Shown here one piece after another: positions 8,167-15,572 of a stretch of 15,656 nucleotides of DNA (position 1 is the stretch's first letter; the number at the start of each line of letters is the position of its first letter). Location of the stretch: assembly GCA_934317185.1 (NCBI GenBank), contig CAKREJ010000028.1, forward strand, positions 1 to 15,656. Direction: 5' to 3'. The notes beneath the pieces were generated by a model. It saw only the letters and a program-made list of their open reading frames with translations. It did no database searches and had not been told where the DNA came from. Origin of the DNA: an uncultured Anaerobutyricum sp. (GTDB lineage: Bacteria; Bacillota; Clostridia; Lachnospirales; Lachnospiraceae). The translations under genes and the position numbers were made by a program.

Positions 8167-8254
8167 CCATACTTTTCTTATATACTTTCAAAACTTTTTC
8201 TTTACTGCCACATATATCACAATAGCTGTTTTGAAATATTTTCTTTTAGTATGG
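8167..8254. repeat. Large imperfect inverted repeat upstream of the transporter
   Basis: The left arm at 8167-8194 and the right arm at 8228-8254 match at both ends: CCATACT pairs with AGTATGG, and TTTCAAAAC pairs with GTTTTGAAA. The AT-rich middle pairs only partly. The loop is 33 nt (8195-8227). It lies between the argD end and the transporter ribosome site, and so would be in the transporter leader or promoter. No U tract follows on either side, so it is not a standard terminator. Confidence 0.55.
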
Positions 8255-8334
8255 AGATTCCTTACTTTTTTATGCAGTTTTTAATTCACTTATTTTACTA
8301 TTTTATCCACAATTTTTTATAGCTTATAGTATTT

Positions 8335-9537
8335 TTATTGGATTCCACTTTCCTTCATTGCTTCTATAAGAATAGCAGCCATTTCATCTACATCTTTTTT
8401 CTCAATGACCAAAGGAGGAACAAAACGGATGATATTTGCTCCTGCAGAAATAATAACCAGACCTTTTTTCAAGGCAGCAACGACAAGATCACCAACTGGT
8501 TTTTCAAATTCAAGTCCCTGCATTAAGCCAACACCTCTATGTGCTTTAATCTGAGCAAACTGATTATTTATCTCTTCAAGCTTTTCGTATAAATATGCTC
8601 CTACTTCGTTAACATGAGCTACAATATCTTTTTCTTCAAACTGACGGAACACTTCACACACGGCTGCCGTTGCAAATGGATTTCCACCATAGGTTGTTCC
8701 ATGATCTCCCGGAACTAAGGCATGAGAGGCCTTTTCATTCGTTACAAAAGCTCCTACCGGAACACCACAGCCAAGTGCTTTGGCTAATGCCATAACATCT
8801 GGTTTTACTCCATAAAGATCATGTGCATATAAAGAGCCACATCTTCCCATGCCACACTGTACTTCATCAAAAATAAGTAAAATATCTTTCTCATCGCAAA
8901 GTTGTCTAAGTCCTTCTAAAAATTCTTTCTTTGCCGGATAAATTCCGCCTTCTCCCTGTACAACCTCACAAATAATACCACAGGTCTTATCACTAATCTT
9001 AGACTTTACATCATCAAGATCATTAAAATCCGCAAACACTGCACGCATCTCTACTGGTACAAATCCATCCTGATAGTGTGCATTCCCTGTTACAGACAAT
9101 GCACCCTGGCTTCTTCCGTGGAAAGAATGATTCATAGCGATAAATTCATAATCTTTGGAAGGATCCTTTAAATAAGCGTACTTTCTTGCCACCTTTAAAG
9201 CACCCTCAATCGCCTCTGTACCACTGTTTGTAAAGAACACTTTAGACATTTTTGAAGTCTTAACAATTTTCTCTGCGGCATCAATTGCCGGCTGATTATA
9301 ATAAAGATTCGAGGTATGTAAGATTTTATCAATCTGCTTCTTTAAAGCATCATTGTATGCTTTATTATTATATCCTAATGCAAACACTGCGATACCAGCA
9401 GCAAAATCAAGATATCTTTTTCCATCCATATCATAAAGACAGACACCGTCTCCTTTATCAAATACAACCGGATAGCGATTATATGTTTTTAAAATATAAT
9501 CTTCTCCTTTTTGCATATATTCCTGCATCTTTGTCAT
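8335..9537 (-). CDS. argD: Acetylornithine aminotransferase
   Basis: ArgD is a PLP-dependent class III aminotransferase that converts N-acetylglutamate semialdehyde to N-acetylornithine in arginine synthesis. From the chosen start it is 400 residues, the usual length. Visible motifs are the N-terminal YNRYPVVFDKGDGVCLYD substrate region, SGTEAIEGALK (residues 105-115) for PLP phosphate binding, NHSFHGRS, FDEVQCGMGRCG with the PLP-pyridine Asp, the Schiff-base Lys253 in ALAKALG, and HGTTYGGNPFA. The frame extends five codons upstream to a GTG, but the ATG at 9537 has AGGAG seven bases before it and is preferred. It is the last gene of the arg operon, 111 nt after argB. No strong terminator is seen after it. 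Confidence 0.95.
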   Translation of the reverse strand: MTKMQEYMQKGEDYILKTYNRYPVVFDKGDGVCLYDMDGKRYLDFAAGIAVFALGYNNKAYNDALKKQIDKILHTSNLYYNQPAIDAAEKIVKTSKMSKVFFTNSGTEAIEGALKVARKYAYLKDPSKDYEFIAMNHSFHGRSQGALSVTGNAHYQDGFVPVEMRAVFADFNDLDDVKSKISDKTCGIICEVVQGEGGIYPAKKEFLEGLRQLCDEKDILLIFDEVQCGMGRCGSLYAHDLYGVKPDVMALAKALGCGVPVGAFVTNEKASHALVPGDHGTTYGGNPFATAAVCEVFRQFEEKDIVAHVNEVGAYLYEKLEEINNQFAQIKAHRGVGLMQGLEFEKPVGDLVVAALKKGLVIISAGANIIRFVPPLVIEKKDVDEMAAILIEAMKESGIQ

Positions 9538-9568
9538 TTTTTCACTCCTCACTTCATCTGTCTATCGT

Positions 9569-9599
9569 AAAAACTTATGTACTTAACTTTTCGAAGTAC
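9569..9599 (-). promoter_or_regulatory. Small hairpin in the argB-argD gap
   Basis: On the minus strand GTACTT (9594-9599) pairs with AAGTAC (9579-9584) across a 9-nt loop, followed by a short T-rich run. The stem is only 6 bp, so it may be a weak processing or attenuation site between argB and argD, or chance. The rest of this 111-nt gap is AT-rich with no other visible signal apart from the argD ribosome site. Confidence 0.3.
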
Positions 9600-9648
9600 C
9601 TACTAATTAAATTAATGAAAATCTTCTCTTAATTTCTAAAAATAACTT

Positions 9649-10545
9649 CTAAAAAAGAGGTTCCTTTAAAATCGCTGTACCAATACCTTTCTCTGTAAAG
9701 AACTCCAGAAGCAGGCAATGTGCTACACGACCATCTAAAATATGCACTCTTGAAACACCCTGTTCTATCGCATCAATGCAGTTATTGAGTTTTGGAAGCA
9801 TTCCTCCTCCAACTACACCATTTTCAATAAATTCTTTTGCTGATTTAATATCCATCTCAGAAATTAATGTCTTTTTATTTGTCGGATCAATAAATACCCC
9901 TTCAATATCGGTAAGAAATACTAACTTTTCTGCATCCATCGCTTTTGCCACACCACAGGCAGCATCATCTGCATTAATATTATACGCATTAAATTCATCA
10001 TCAAGACCAATTGGTGCAATTACAGGAATAAAATCATTATCCATTAATGTATTTAAAAGATCTGTATTTACTGATGAAACTTCTCCTACAAAGCCGATAT
10101 CCTTTCCATCTGGCATCTTCTTGCTAACACGAATCATATTTCCGTCTTTACCGCAAAGACCTACAGCATTTACACCCATCTTCTGCATCAGACCAACGAG
10201 TTCTTTATTTACTTTATTAAGAACCATCTCCGCAACATTCATAGTATCTTTATCTGTCACACGAAGACCATTGTAAAATTCCGGTTCTTTTCCACTGAGT
10301 TTTACCCACTTACTGATTTCTTTTCCACCACCATGAACAATGATCGGACGCATACCAACTAACTTAAGCAAAGCAACATCTTTAATTACGTTCATTTTTA
10401 ACTGATCATCAAGCATGGCACTTCCACCATACTTTACAATAATTGTTGCTCCATTAAAACGGCGGATATAAGGCAATGCTTCAATCAGCGTATTGGCCTT
10501 TGTCATAACTTCATCTACATTCTTATTCACTTCTATCTCTGTCAT
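9649..10545 (-). CDS. argB: Acetylglutamate kinase
   Basis: ArgB phosphorylates N-acetylglutamate, the second step of arginine synthesis. The protein is 298 residues from the chosen start. Motifs of the amino acid kinase fold are the phosphate loop [10 protein letters not shown], the [12 protein letters not shown] glycine-rich loop, [17 protein letters not shown], the [14 protein letters not shown] segment, FLTDIEGVF and GGGMLPKL. The N-terminus before the kinase core holds a helix of about 25 residues, a feature of hexameric, arginine-inhibited enzymes, so feedback control here is likely. The frame could begin 11 codons earlier inside argJ. The ATG at 10545 is chosen because AAAGGAG lies just before it, overlapping the argJ stop. 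The 13-nt spacing implies coupled translation. Confidence 0.95.
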   Translation of the reverse strand: MTEIEVNKNVDEVMTKANTLIEALPYIRRFNGATIIVKYGGSAMLDDQLKMNVIKDVALLKLVGMRPIIVHGGGKEISKWVKLSGKEPEFYNGLRVTDKDTMNVAEMVLNKVNKELVGLMQKMGVNAVGLCGKDGNMIRVSKKMPDGKDIGFVGEVSSVNTDLLNTLMDNDFIPVIAPIGLDDEFNAYNINADDAACGVAKAMDAEKLVFLTDIEGVFIDPTNKKTLISEMDIKSAKEFIENGVVGGGMLPKLNNCIDAIEQGVSRVHILDGRVAHCLLLEFFTEKGIGTAILKEPLF

Positions 10546-10558
10546 ATCTCTATCTCCT

Positions 10559-11785
10559 TTATGAACGGTAGTCTGCATTAATTTTTACATATTCGTAAGT
10601 AAGGTCGCATCCCCATGCGGTTGCTTTTTCCTCTCCTGCATGAATATCAAGGATTGCCTTTACCGGATTGGCTGAAAGAATCTTTGTTGCCTTTTCTTCA
10701 CTGTAATCTGTTGCAATACCATCTTTTACGATAGCAAGACTTCCTTCTTCGCTCTCCAATACAATGTCTACCTTCTCCGGTTCAAATGTTACCCCACTGT
10801 ATCCCATCGCACAAAGGATCCTTCCCCAATTGGCATCTTTTCCAAATACTGCTGCCTTTGTTAAGGTGGAGCATACAACTGCCTTACTGATAATCTTCGC
10901 ATCCTCCTTTGTAGCTGCTCCATTACAGGTTACTTCAAAAAGACGGGTACATCCCTCTCCGTCTCCTGCAATCTGTTTTGCAAGATACTCCATAACATAA
11001 GCAAGTGCTGCCTTAAATTCTTTACCCTCTTCATTCTCTTCTGTAATCAGCGGATTCTCAGCCATACCATTACAAAGAACAAGGCAGGTATCATTCGTAG
11101 ATGTATCTCCATCTACGGAAATCATATTGAATGTATCCTCTACGATCTCACTTAAAAACTGCTGTAAAAGCTTCTGGTCAATTGCTGCATCACTTGTAAT
11201 AAATGCAAGCATCGTTCCCATATTTGGATGGATCATTCCGGCACCTTTACACATACCACCGATTGTCACTGTCTTGCCACCAAGCGTACATTCCACTGCA
11301 ACTTCTTTCTTATAAGTATCTGTCGTTAAAATAGCCGTTGCTGCATCTTCTCCCGCTTCCTTTCCATAAGCAAGCTGTGGGACCAGCATCTCAATTCCTT
11401 TTTCAACAACATCCATTACAAGCTGTGCTCCAATTACTCCGGTAGATGCCACCAGCACCTGTTCCGGTGCTACATTAAGAAGCTCTCCTGCCTTCTGTGC
11501 TTCTTTCTTACAATTGGCAAGTCCTTCTTCTCCTGTACACGCATTCGCAATCCCACTGTTTACAACAACAGCCTGAGCTTTGCCCTTCTCATATACAACA
11601 TCTCTATCCCAGAAAACCGGTGCTGCTTTCACAACATTTTTCGTAAATGTTCCTGCACAAACTGCTTCTTTTTCAGAATAGATCATTGCCATATCTTTAT
11701 TCGTCTTCCCTGCCTTGATTCCGGCACGAAGACCTGCTGCTTTATATCCCTTTGCGGCAGTAACGCCACCTTCGATTATCTTCAT
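10559..11785 (-). CDS. argJ: Bifunctional ornithine acetyltransferase / N-acetylglutamate synthase
   Basis: ArgJ moves the acetyl group from N-acetylornithine to glutamate, releasing ornithine and regenerating N-acetylglutamate; bifunctional forms also use acetyl-CoA. The 408-residue precursor should cleave itself into two chains. The site is visible as [16 protein letters not shown]: the new N-terminal nucleophile is Thr191, here preceded by Gly rather than the more common Ala. [13 protein letters not shown] (73-85) and [11 protein letters not shown] fit the oxyanion-side chain. Near the C-terminus are [18 protein letters not shown] and the usual end of the second chain. A GGAGG site lies seven bases before the ATG. 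It is 48 nt after argC and 13 nt before argB. Whether it is mono- or bifunctional cannot be settled by eye; the absence of argA or argE nearby fits the recycling route. Confidence 0.95.
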   Translation of the reverse strand: MKIIEGGVTAAKGYKAAGLRAGIKAGKTNKDMAMIYSEKEAVCAGTFTKNVVKAAPVFWDRDVVYEKGKAQAVVVNSGIANACTGEEGLANCKKEAQKAGELLNVAPEQVLVASTGVIGAQLVMDVVEKGIEMLVPQLAYGKEAGEDAATAILTTDTYKKEVAVECTLGGKTVTIGGMCKGAGMIHPNMGTMLAFITSDAAIDQKLLQQFLSEIVEDTFNMISVDGDTSTNDTCLVLCNGMAENPLITEENEEGKEFKAALAYVMEYLAKQIAGDGEGCTRLFEVTCNGAATKEDAKIISKAVVCSTLTKAAVFGKDANWGRILCAMGYSGVTFEPEKVDIVLESEEGSLAIVKDGIATDYSEEKATKILSANPVKAILDIHAGEEKATAWGCDLTYEYVKINADYRS

Positions 11786-11833
11786 AATAAACCTCCAAAT
11801 TCAGAATACTTTTATCTCTTATGTAAAAATTAT

Positions 11834-12874
11834 TTACGGGAATACAGGAGGCATTAAAAGTCCTTCTGTTTCCGGTAAGCCAAATAACAGATTCATATTC
11901 TGCACTGCCTGTCCGGCTGCACCTTTTACAAGATTATCCATCGCTCCCATCATAATGACACGATTTGTTCTCTCATCTAACTTCACATTAACATCAACAT
12001 AATTGCTGCCCTCTACCCAGCGGGTTTCCGGACATATGCCTGCATTTAAGAAACGGACAAACTGTTCGTCTTTATAAGCAGCTTCATAAATCTTACGAAT
12101 CTCTTCTTCTGTAACATCCTTTACAAGATTTGCGTAAGCTGTTACTAAAATGCCTCTGTTCATCGGAACAAGATGTGGCGTAAAGTTAATAACCGCTTCC
12201 TGCCCGGATGCATAAGATAACTGTTCCTCAATCTCCGGTGTATGACGATGTGTAGCTACACCATAAGCCTTAATACTTTCATTAACCTCACAGTAAAGAT
12301 TTGCAACCTTCGCTCCTCTTCCGGCTCCGGATGTACCGGACTTGGCATCAATAATTACTGACTTCATATCAATAAGACCTGCCTTAGCCAACGGATAAAT
12401 AGAAAGGAAAGAACAGGTTGGATAACATCCTGGATTCGCAATCAATCTTGCTTTCTTAATCTTTTCTCTGTTTACTTCACAAAGTCCATAAACCGCTTCT
12501 TCAATAAACTGTGGGCTCTGATGCTTGATTCCATACCACTTCTCATAAACATCTACATCTTTAATTCGGAAATCGGCACTTAAATCAATAACCTTTATCT
12601 TAGATAATACCTTCTCACTTACTAAAGAAGAACAAAGCCCCTGTGGAGTTGCCGTAAATACGACATCAACTTCTTCACAAAGCTGCTCTAAATCTTCTCC
12701 TTTACAAATATCCGGAACAAGCTGAAACATATTCTGAAATACACTTGCATATGCCTGATCTATGTAGCTTCTGGAACCATACCACTTAATCTCTACATCT
12801 TTATGTCCAAGTAAAATGCGGACAAGTTCCTGCCCAGCATATCCTGTGGAACCAATAATACCTGCTCTTATCAT
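11834..12874 (-). CDS. argC: N-acetyl-gamma-glutamyl-phosphate reductase
   Basis: ArgC reduces N-acetylglutamyl phosphate to the semialdehyde with NADPH, the third step of arginine synthesis. The 346-residue protein is of usual length. The N-terminal dinucleotide fold carries GIIGSTGYAGQELVRILLGH (5-24). The catalytic nucleophile is Cys150 in ANPGCYPT. KSGTSGAGRGAK and HRHTPEIEEQL are the expected substrate and active-site segments, and FTPHLVPMNRGIL is a conserved family stretch. ATG follows AAAGGA. It is the first gene of the argC-argJ-argB-argD transcript, with a good promoter at 12960-12988, and it is divergent from argG. The protein appears complete and normal. Confidence 0.96.
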   Translation of the reverse strand: MIRAGIIGSTGYAGQELVRILLGHKDVEIKWYGSRSYIDQAYASVFQNMFQLVPDICKGEDLEQLCEEVDVVFTATPQGLCSSLVSEKVLSKIKVIDLSADFRIKDVDVYEKWYGIKHQSPQFIEEAVYGLCEVNREKIKKARLIANPGCYPTCSFLSIYPLAKAGLIDMKSVIIDAKSGTSGAGRGAKVANLYCEVNESIKAYGVATHRHTPEIEEQLSYASGQEAVINFTPHLVPMNRGILVTAYANLVKDVTEEEIRKIYEAAYKDEQFVRFLNAGICPETRWVEGSNYVDVNVKLDERTNRVIMMGAMDNLVKGAAGQAVQNMNLLFGLPETEGLLMPPVFP

Positions 12875-12959
12875 CTTTCATCATCCTTTCTCTTCACTCT
12901 TTGTTATTACCTCTTTATTCTATATATATATGAAAATAGCAAATCAATTTCAGTTTTCT

Positions 12960-12988
12960 ATTATCCCACAAAGTTTTCCAAAAAACAA
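12960..12988 (-). promoter_or_regulatory. Predicted sigma-A-type promoter of the argCJBD operon
   Basis: On the minus strand a -35 TTGTTT (12983-12988) and a -10 GATAAT (12960-12965) are separated by exactly 17 nt. Transcription would start near 12953, leaving a leader of about 80 nt with no visible T-box or riboswitch. The nearest TTGCAT copy (13001-13006) is just upstream of the -35. Confidence 0.6.
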
Positions 12989-13000
12989 GAGCTATAATAT

Positions 13001-13101
13001 TTGCATATTTATTCGAAATTATTCATAATTATACAGCCAAATTGCATTTTATGCAAGCATTAATTAATTTTTATTAATATTATGCAAAAAACTGCTTGCA
13101 T
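13001..13101. promoter_or_regulatory. Candidate arginine-responsive operator cluster between argC and argG
   Basis: Five exact copies of TTGCAT or its complement ATGCAA lie within 101 bp: 13001-13006, 13042-13047, 13051-13056 (complement), 13082-13087 (complement) and 13096-13101. They form two inverted pairs: TTGCAT-TTT-ATGCAA (13042-13056) and ATGCAA-N8-TTGCAT (13082-13101). The last copy is the argG -35 box. TGCATATTTATTCG (13002-13015) also resembles the TGAAT-N4-ATTCA ArgR/AhrC half-site pair. Binding by ArgR is an inference. Confidence 0.5.
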
Positions 13102-13124
13102 TTCCCTGCAGAATGACGTATATT
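13096..13124 (+). promoter_or_regulatory. Predicted promoter of argG
   Basis: A -35 TTGCAT (13096-13101) and a -10 TATATT (13119-13124) have a 17-nt spacer. Transcription would begin near 13131, about 34 nt before the start codon. An AGGAGG ribosome site lies at 13150-13155. The -35 box is one arm of an inverted repeat (13082-13101), so a bound repressor would block it. Confidence 0.65.
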
Positions 13125-13164
13125 ATATGAGACAAACAACGAAAAACTTAGGAGGATATATAGA

Positions 13165-14394
13165 ATGAGTAAAGAAAAAGTAGTTTTAGCCTATTCCGGT
13201 GGTCTTGATACTACCGCAATCATCCCTTGGTTAAAAGAAACATATAATTATGATGTAGTATGCTGCTGTGTTGACTGTGGACAGGGTGAGGAGCTTGACG
13301 GATTAGAAGAACGTGCCCTCTATTCCGGAGCTTCTAAGTTATATATTGAAGATATTACAGACGATTTCTGCGAAAACTATATCATGCCATGCGTACAGGC
13401 AGATGCCGTATATGAGAACAAATACCTTCTCGGAACTTCTATGGCCCGTCCGGGAATCGCAGCAAAGTTAGTTGAGATCGCACGTAAAGAGAATGCCGTT
13501 GCAATCTGTCACGGTGCTACCGGTAAAGGTAACGACCAGATTCGTTTTGAACTTGGTATCAAAGCATTAGCTCCTGACTTAAAAATCATCGCTCCGTGGC
13601 GTGATGACAAGTGGCAGATGGATTCCCGTGATGCAGAGATTGAATACTGTAAAGCACACGACATTCACCTTCCATTCTCTGTAGATAACAGCTACAGCCG
13701 TGACCGTAACTTATGGCATATCAGCCACGAAGGTCTTGAGCTTGAAGATCCTGCCTGCGAGCCAAACTATGAACATTTATTAGTATTAGGTGTTTCTCCG
13801 GAGAAAGCTCCGGACGAACCAGAATATCTTACCATGACATTTGAAGCCGGTGTTCCTAAAACTATCAATGGTGAAGAGATGAAAGTTGCCGATATTATTC
13901 GTAAATTGAACGAATTAGGCGGAAAACACGGTATCGGTATCGTTGACATCGTTGAAAACCGTGTCGTTGGTATGAAGTCCCGTGGTGTTTATGAGACTCC
14001 AGGTGGAACAATCCTTATGGAAGCTCACAGACAGTTAGAAGAACTTGTACTTGACCGTGACACTATGGCAGTAAAGAAAGATATGGGTAATAAGCTTGCT
14101 CAGGTTGTATACGAAGGAAAATGGTTCACACCACTTCGTGAGGCAATCCAGGCATTCGTAGAATCCACACAGAAATATGTAACTGGTGAAGTTAAATTCA
14201 AGCTTTACAAAGGTAATATCATCAAAGCCGGAACAACTTCTCCATATAGCCTCTACAGCGAGACACTCGCATCCTTTACAACAGGCGATCAGTACGATCA
14301 TCATGATGCAGAAGGATTCATCACATTATTTGGACTTCCATTAAAAGTTCGTGCGATGAGAATGCAGGAATTAGAGAAAAACCACAGTAAGTAA
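13165..14394 (+). CDS. argG: Argininosuccinate synthase
   Basis: ArgG joins citrulline and aspartate using ATP to give argininosuccinate, the penultimate step of arginine synthesis. The 409-residue protein has the N-type PP-loop LAYSGGLDTTAI (8-19), CHGATGKGNDQIRFE (substrate and ATP binding), the APWRDDKW and DNSYSRDRNLWHISHEG segments, and SRGVYETPGG near the tetramer interface. Length and motifs are those of a normal enzyme. ATG follows a strong AGGAGG nine bases upstream. It is transcribed away from argCJBD and shares their control region. A hairpin element starts about 10 nt after its stop codon and probably ends the transcript. The usual partner argH is not in the window. Codon use is less AT-rich than in the other genes, consistent with good expression. 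Confidence 0.97.
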   Translation: MSKEKVVLAYSGGLDTTAIIPWLKETYNYDVVCCCVDCGQGEELDGLEERALYSGASKLYIEDITDDFCENYIMPCVQADAVYENKYLLGTSMARPGIAAKLVEIARKENAVAICHGATGKGNDQIRFELGIKALAPDLKIIAPWRDDKWQMDSRDAEIEYCKAHDIHLPFSVDNSYSRDRNLWHISHEGLELEDPACEPNYEHLLVLGVSPEKAPDEPEYLTMTFEAGVPKTINGEEMKVADIIRKLNELGGKHGIGIVDIVENRVVGMKSRGVYETPGGTILMEAHRQLEELVLDRDTMAVKKDMGNKLAQVVYEGKWFTPLREAIQAFVESTQKYVTGEVKFKLYKGNIIKAGTTSPYSLYSETLASFTTGDQYDHHDAEGFITLFGLPLKVRAMRMQELEKNHSK

Positions 14395-14402
14395 TAAATT
14401 CT

Positions 14403-14612
14403 GAGTTGCCGCAGGCAAAGAGACGCCCACTGAAAGGGATTGTCTAAGACAGACGACCCGTGGAAAAGGCCACTATAGAAAATGGACAAATAGTCACGGA
14501 CGCACAAAATGCTCAGCCGCATTTTTGCTACTCCGATAGTCCATTTTCTATAGTGGCCTTTTTCACGGGTCTGTTTTCTGGCTAACTTTTTCAGTGGGCT
14601 GTATTCGGCTGG
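14403..14612. repeat. Long-hairpin repeat element, copy 1
   Basis: This is a non-coding imperfect palindrome. The main arms are 14456-14487 and 14539-14570 (31 of 32 bases pair), and an outer 11-bp pair lies at 14425-14435 and 14589-14599. A small hairpin TTGCC-GCA-GGCAA (14406-14418) sits at the left end. The central 51 nt contain a second short stem (CAAAATGC with GCATTTTTG). A T run follows GGCC in the right arm. It lies right after argG and may serve as its terminator. A diverged copy in the opposite orientation is at 15363-15565. No transposase is present, so a MITE- or REP-like mobile hairpin is the nearest description. The outer limits are approximate. Confidence 0.85.
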
Positions 14613-14793
14613 AGAATACCAGAATTTTCCACGAGAAGTACGGATTTCGGTATTTTATTTCTTCTTTTTATTCATAATCTTACAACAAATCCCCATGTTT
14701 CCCACAAAAATTCTGACTTTACAAGGTAGTCAAAACACAGATGGGATAATCCGATTTTTTGTTCGTCTATTTAGCTTCCACAATCAAGATTTA
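14613..14793. other. Intergenic stretch after hairpin copy 1
   Basis: This AT-rich DNA contains no open frame I would call a gene. AATACC (14615-14620) and GGTATT (14649-14654) form a weak inverted pair. A weak hairpin around 14713-14732, followed on the minus strand by ATTTTT, could be the end of the XRE-type gene transcript, but its stem is only 5-6 bp. Confidence 0.4.
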
Positions 14794-15165
14794 TTACAAT
14801 ACTACCATGTTTAATATAATTAGTAGTACAAAGAATATAACTCCTATTACTGCAATCGCACAAAAAATGTTTACAACTGTACCTACAGTCTTCTTAGCTG
14901 TTGTGATATCTTTATAAATCATCGATAACTGTTTTTCATTTAAGTTTTTATCTCTCACATCTTCTATGTCAATATCTTTTACAAGTGTATCTAATGATAT
15001 TTTAAAATAATCACTCAGCAAAACAAGTTTCTGAAAATCCGGATAGCTCTGTGCCAGTTCCCATTTTGATATTGTCTGCCTTGATACTCCTACTGCAGCT
15101 CCTAACTCTTCCTGGGATAACCCTCTTTCCTTTCTGAGTTTAATCAATTTTTCATTAAAGTTCAT
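14794..15165 (-). CDS. XRE-family regulator with C-terminal membrane segment
   Basis: This is a 123-residue protein with an N-terminal Cro/C1-type helix-turn-helix (about residues 1-62). It contains LRKERGLSQEELGAAVGVSR as the first helices and turn, then QTISKWELAQSYPDFQKL as the recognition helix region, typical of HTH_3. A charged linker (about 63-95) leads to one strongly hydrophobic segment (about 96-121, FCAIAVIGVIFFVLLIILNM), so the protein is probably a membrane-tethered DNA-binding regulator. ATG follows AGGAGA. A promoter is predicted just upstream. It stands alone between two inverted hairpin elements, and its targets are unknown. A partner membrane protein, often next to such regulators, is not seen inside the pair of elements. 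Confidence 0.88.
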   Translation of the reverse strand: MNFNEKLIKLRKERGLSQEELGAAVGVSRQTISKWELAQSYPDFQKLVLLSDYFKISLDTLVKDIDIEDVRDKNLNEKQLSMIYKDITTAKKTVGTVVNIFCAIAVIGVIFFVLLIILNMVVL

Positions 15166-15202
15166 AAAATTCTCCTGTTATCTCTATTGTATTTGCTGTT
15201 AT

Positions 15203-15232
15203 ATCATAGCATATGCGATGCCTTACATACAA
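15203..15232 (-). promoter_or_regulatory. Predicted promoter of the XRE-type regulator
   Basis: On the minus strand a -35 TTGTAT (15227-15232) and a -10 TATGAT (15203-15208) have an 18-nt spacer. A perfect 8-bp palindrome GCATATGC (15209-15216) lies in the spacer next to the -10 and could be an autoregulatory operator. Confidence 0.5.
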
Positions 15233-15362
15233 GCAACTACTGTTGGAATTGTGTCAACTGCAGATAACAATTCTAATTTGTCAGTGCAGCTGACTGGGTA
15301 AACAGACACCCCAAAGACTTTCCTATACTGCCAAAATGCCTAATTTTGCTCCAGCCATAGCA

Positions 15363-15565
15363 CAGCCTACTGAAAATTTAGAAAAAAACAGAACCGTGAA
15401 AAGTCCACTATAGAAAATAGGATATGGGAGTAGCAAAAATGCGGCGAAGCATTTTGTGCGTCCGCAACGACTTTCCCAGTTTCTATAGTGGACTTTTCTA
15501 CGGTTCGTCCGGCTTAGTTAACCCTTTTCAGCGGGTGTCTGTTTTCCTCGTCAACTCCGTTGACA
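15363..15565. repeat. Long-hairpin repeat element, copy 2 (inverted relative to copy 1)
   Basis: The main arms are 15391-15417 and 15480-15506, pairing with a single one-base offset. An outer imperfect pair is at 15366-15376 and 15525-15535. A small terminal hairpin GTCAAC-TCC-GTTGAC is at 15550-15564, at the same relative place as the TTGCC/GGCAA hairpin of copy 1. A further flanking match, with ACAGACACCC at about 15302-15310 against GGGTGTCTGT at 15533-15542, may extend this copy to about 15280. The reverse complement matches copy 1 over the arms and almost exactly in the loop: an 18-nt block at 15427-15444 and a 17-nt block at 15448-15464. The outer limits are approximate. Confidence 0.83.
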
Positions 15566-15572
15566 ATACAAT

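Noticed and set aside
8303..8311. A perfect DnaA-box match TTATCCACA
   Set aside because: It is a single copy with no cluster, no dnaA or dnaN nearby and no AT-rich unwinding context beyond the general base composition, so chance is likely.
8296..8331. TACTAT/ATAGTA inverted pair after the argD stop as a terminator
   Set aside because: The stem is only 6 bp with a long loop and no U tract follows on the minus strand.
9776..10276. A 166-codon plus-strand open frame opposite argB
   Set aside because: It lies wholly antisense to a conserved gene, has low-complexity Ser/Ile/Pro-rich composition typical of reverse-strand shadows, and has no ribosome site that stands out.
12875..12960. T-box or other leader riboswitch upstream of argC
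   Set aside because: The leader from the predicted start is about 80 nt, with no T-box motif, no specifier loop and no terminator hairpin.
14301..14522. A minus-strand frame running through hairpin copy 1 into the argG end
   Set aside because: It overlaps argG antisense and consists partly of palindrome sequence, so no protein is likely.
14403..15565. CRISPR array or tandem repeats
   Set aside because: There are only two copies, in opposite orientation and each internally palindromic, with no regular short spacers and no cas gene.
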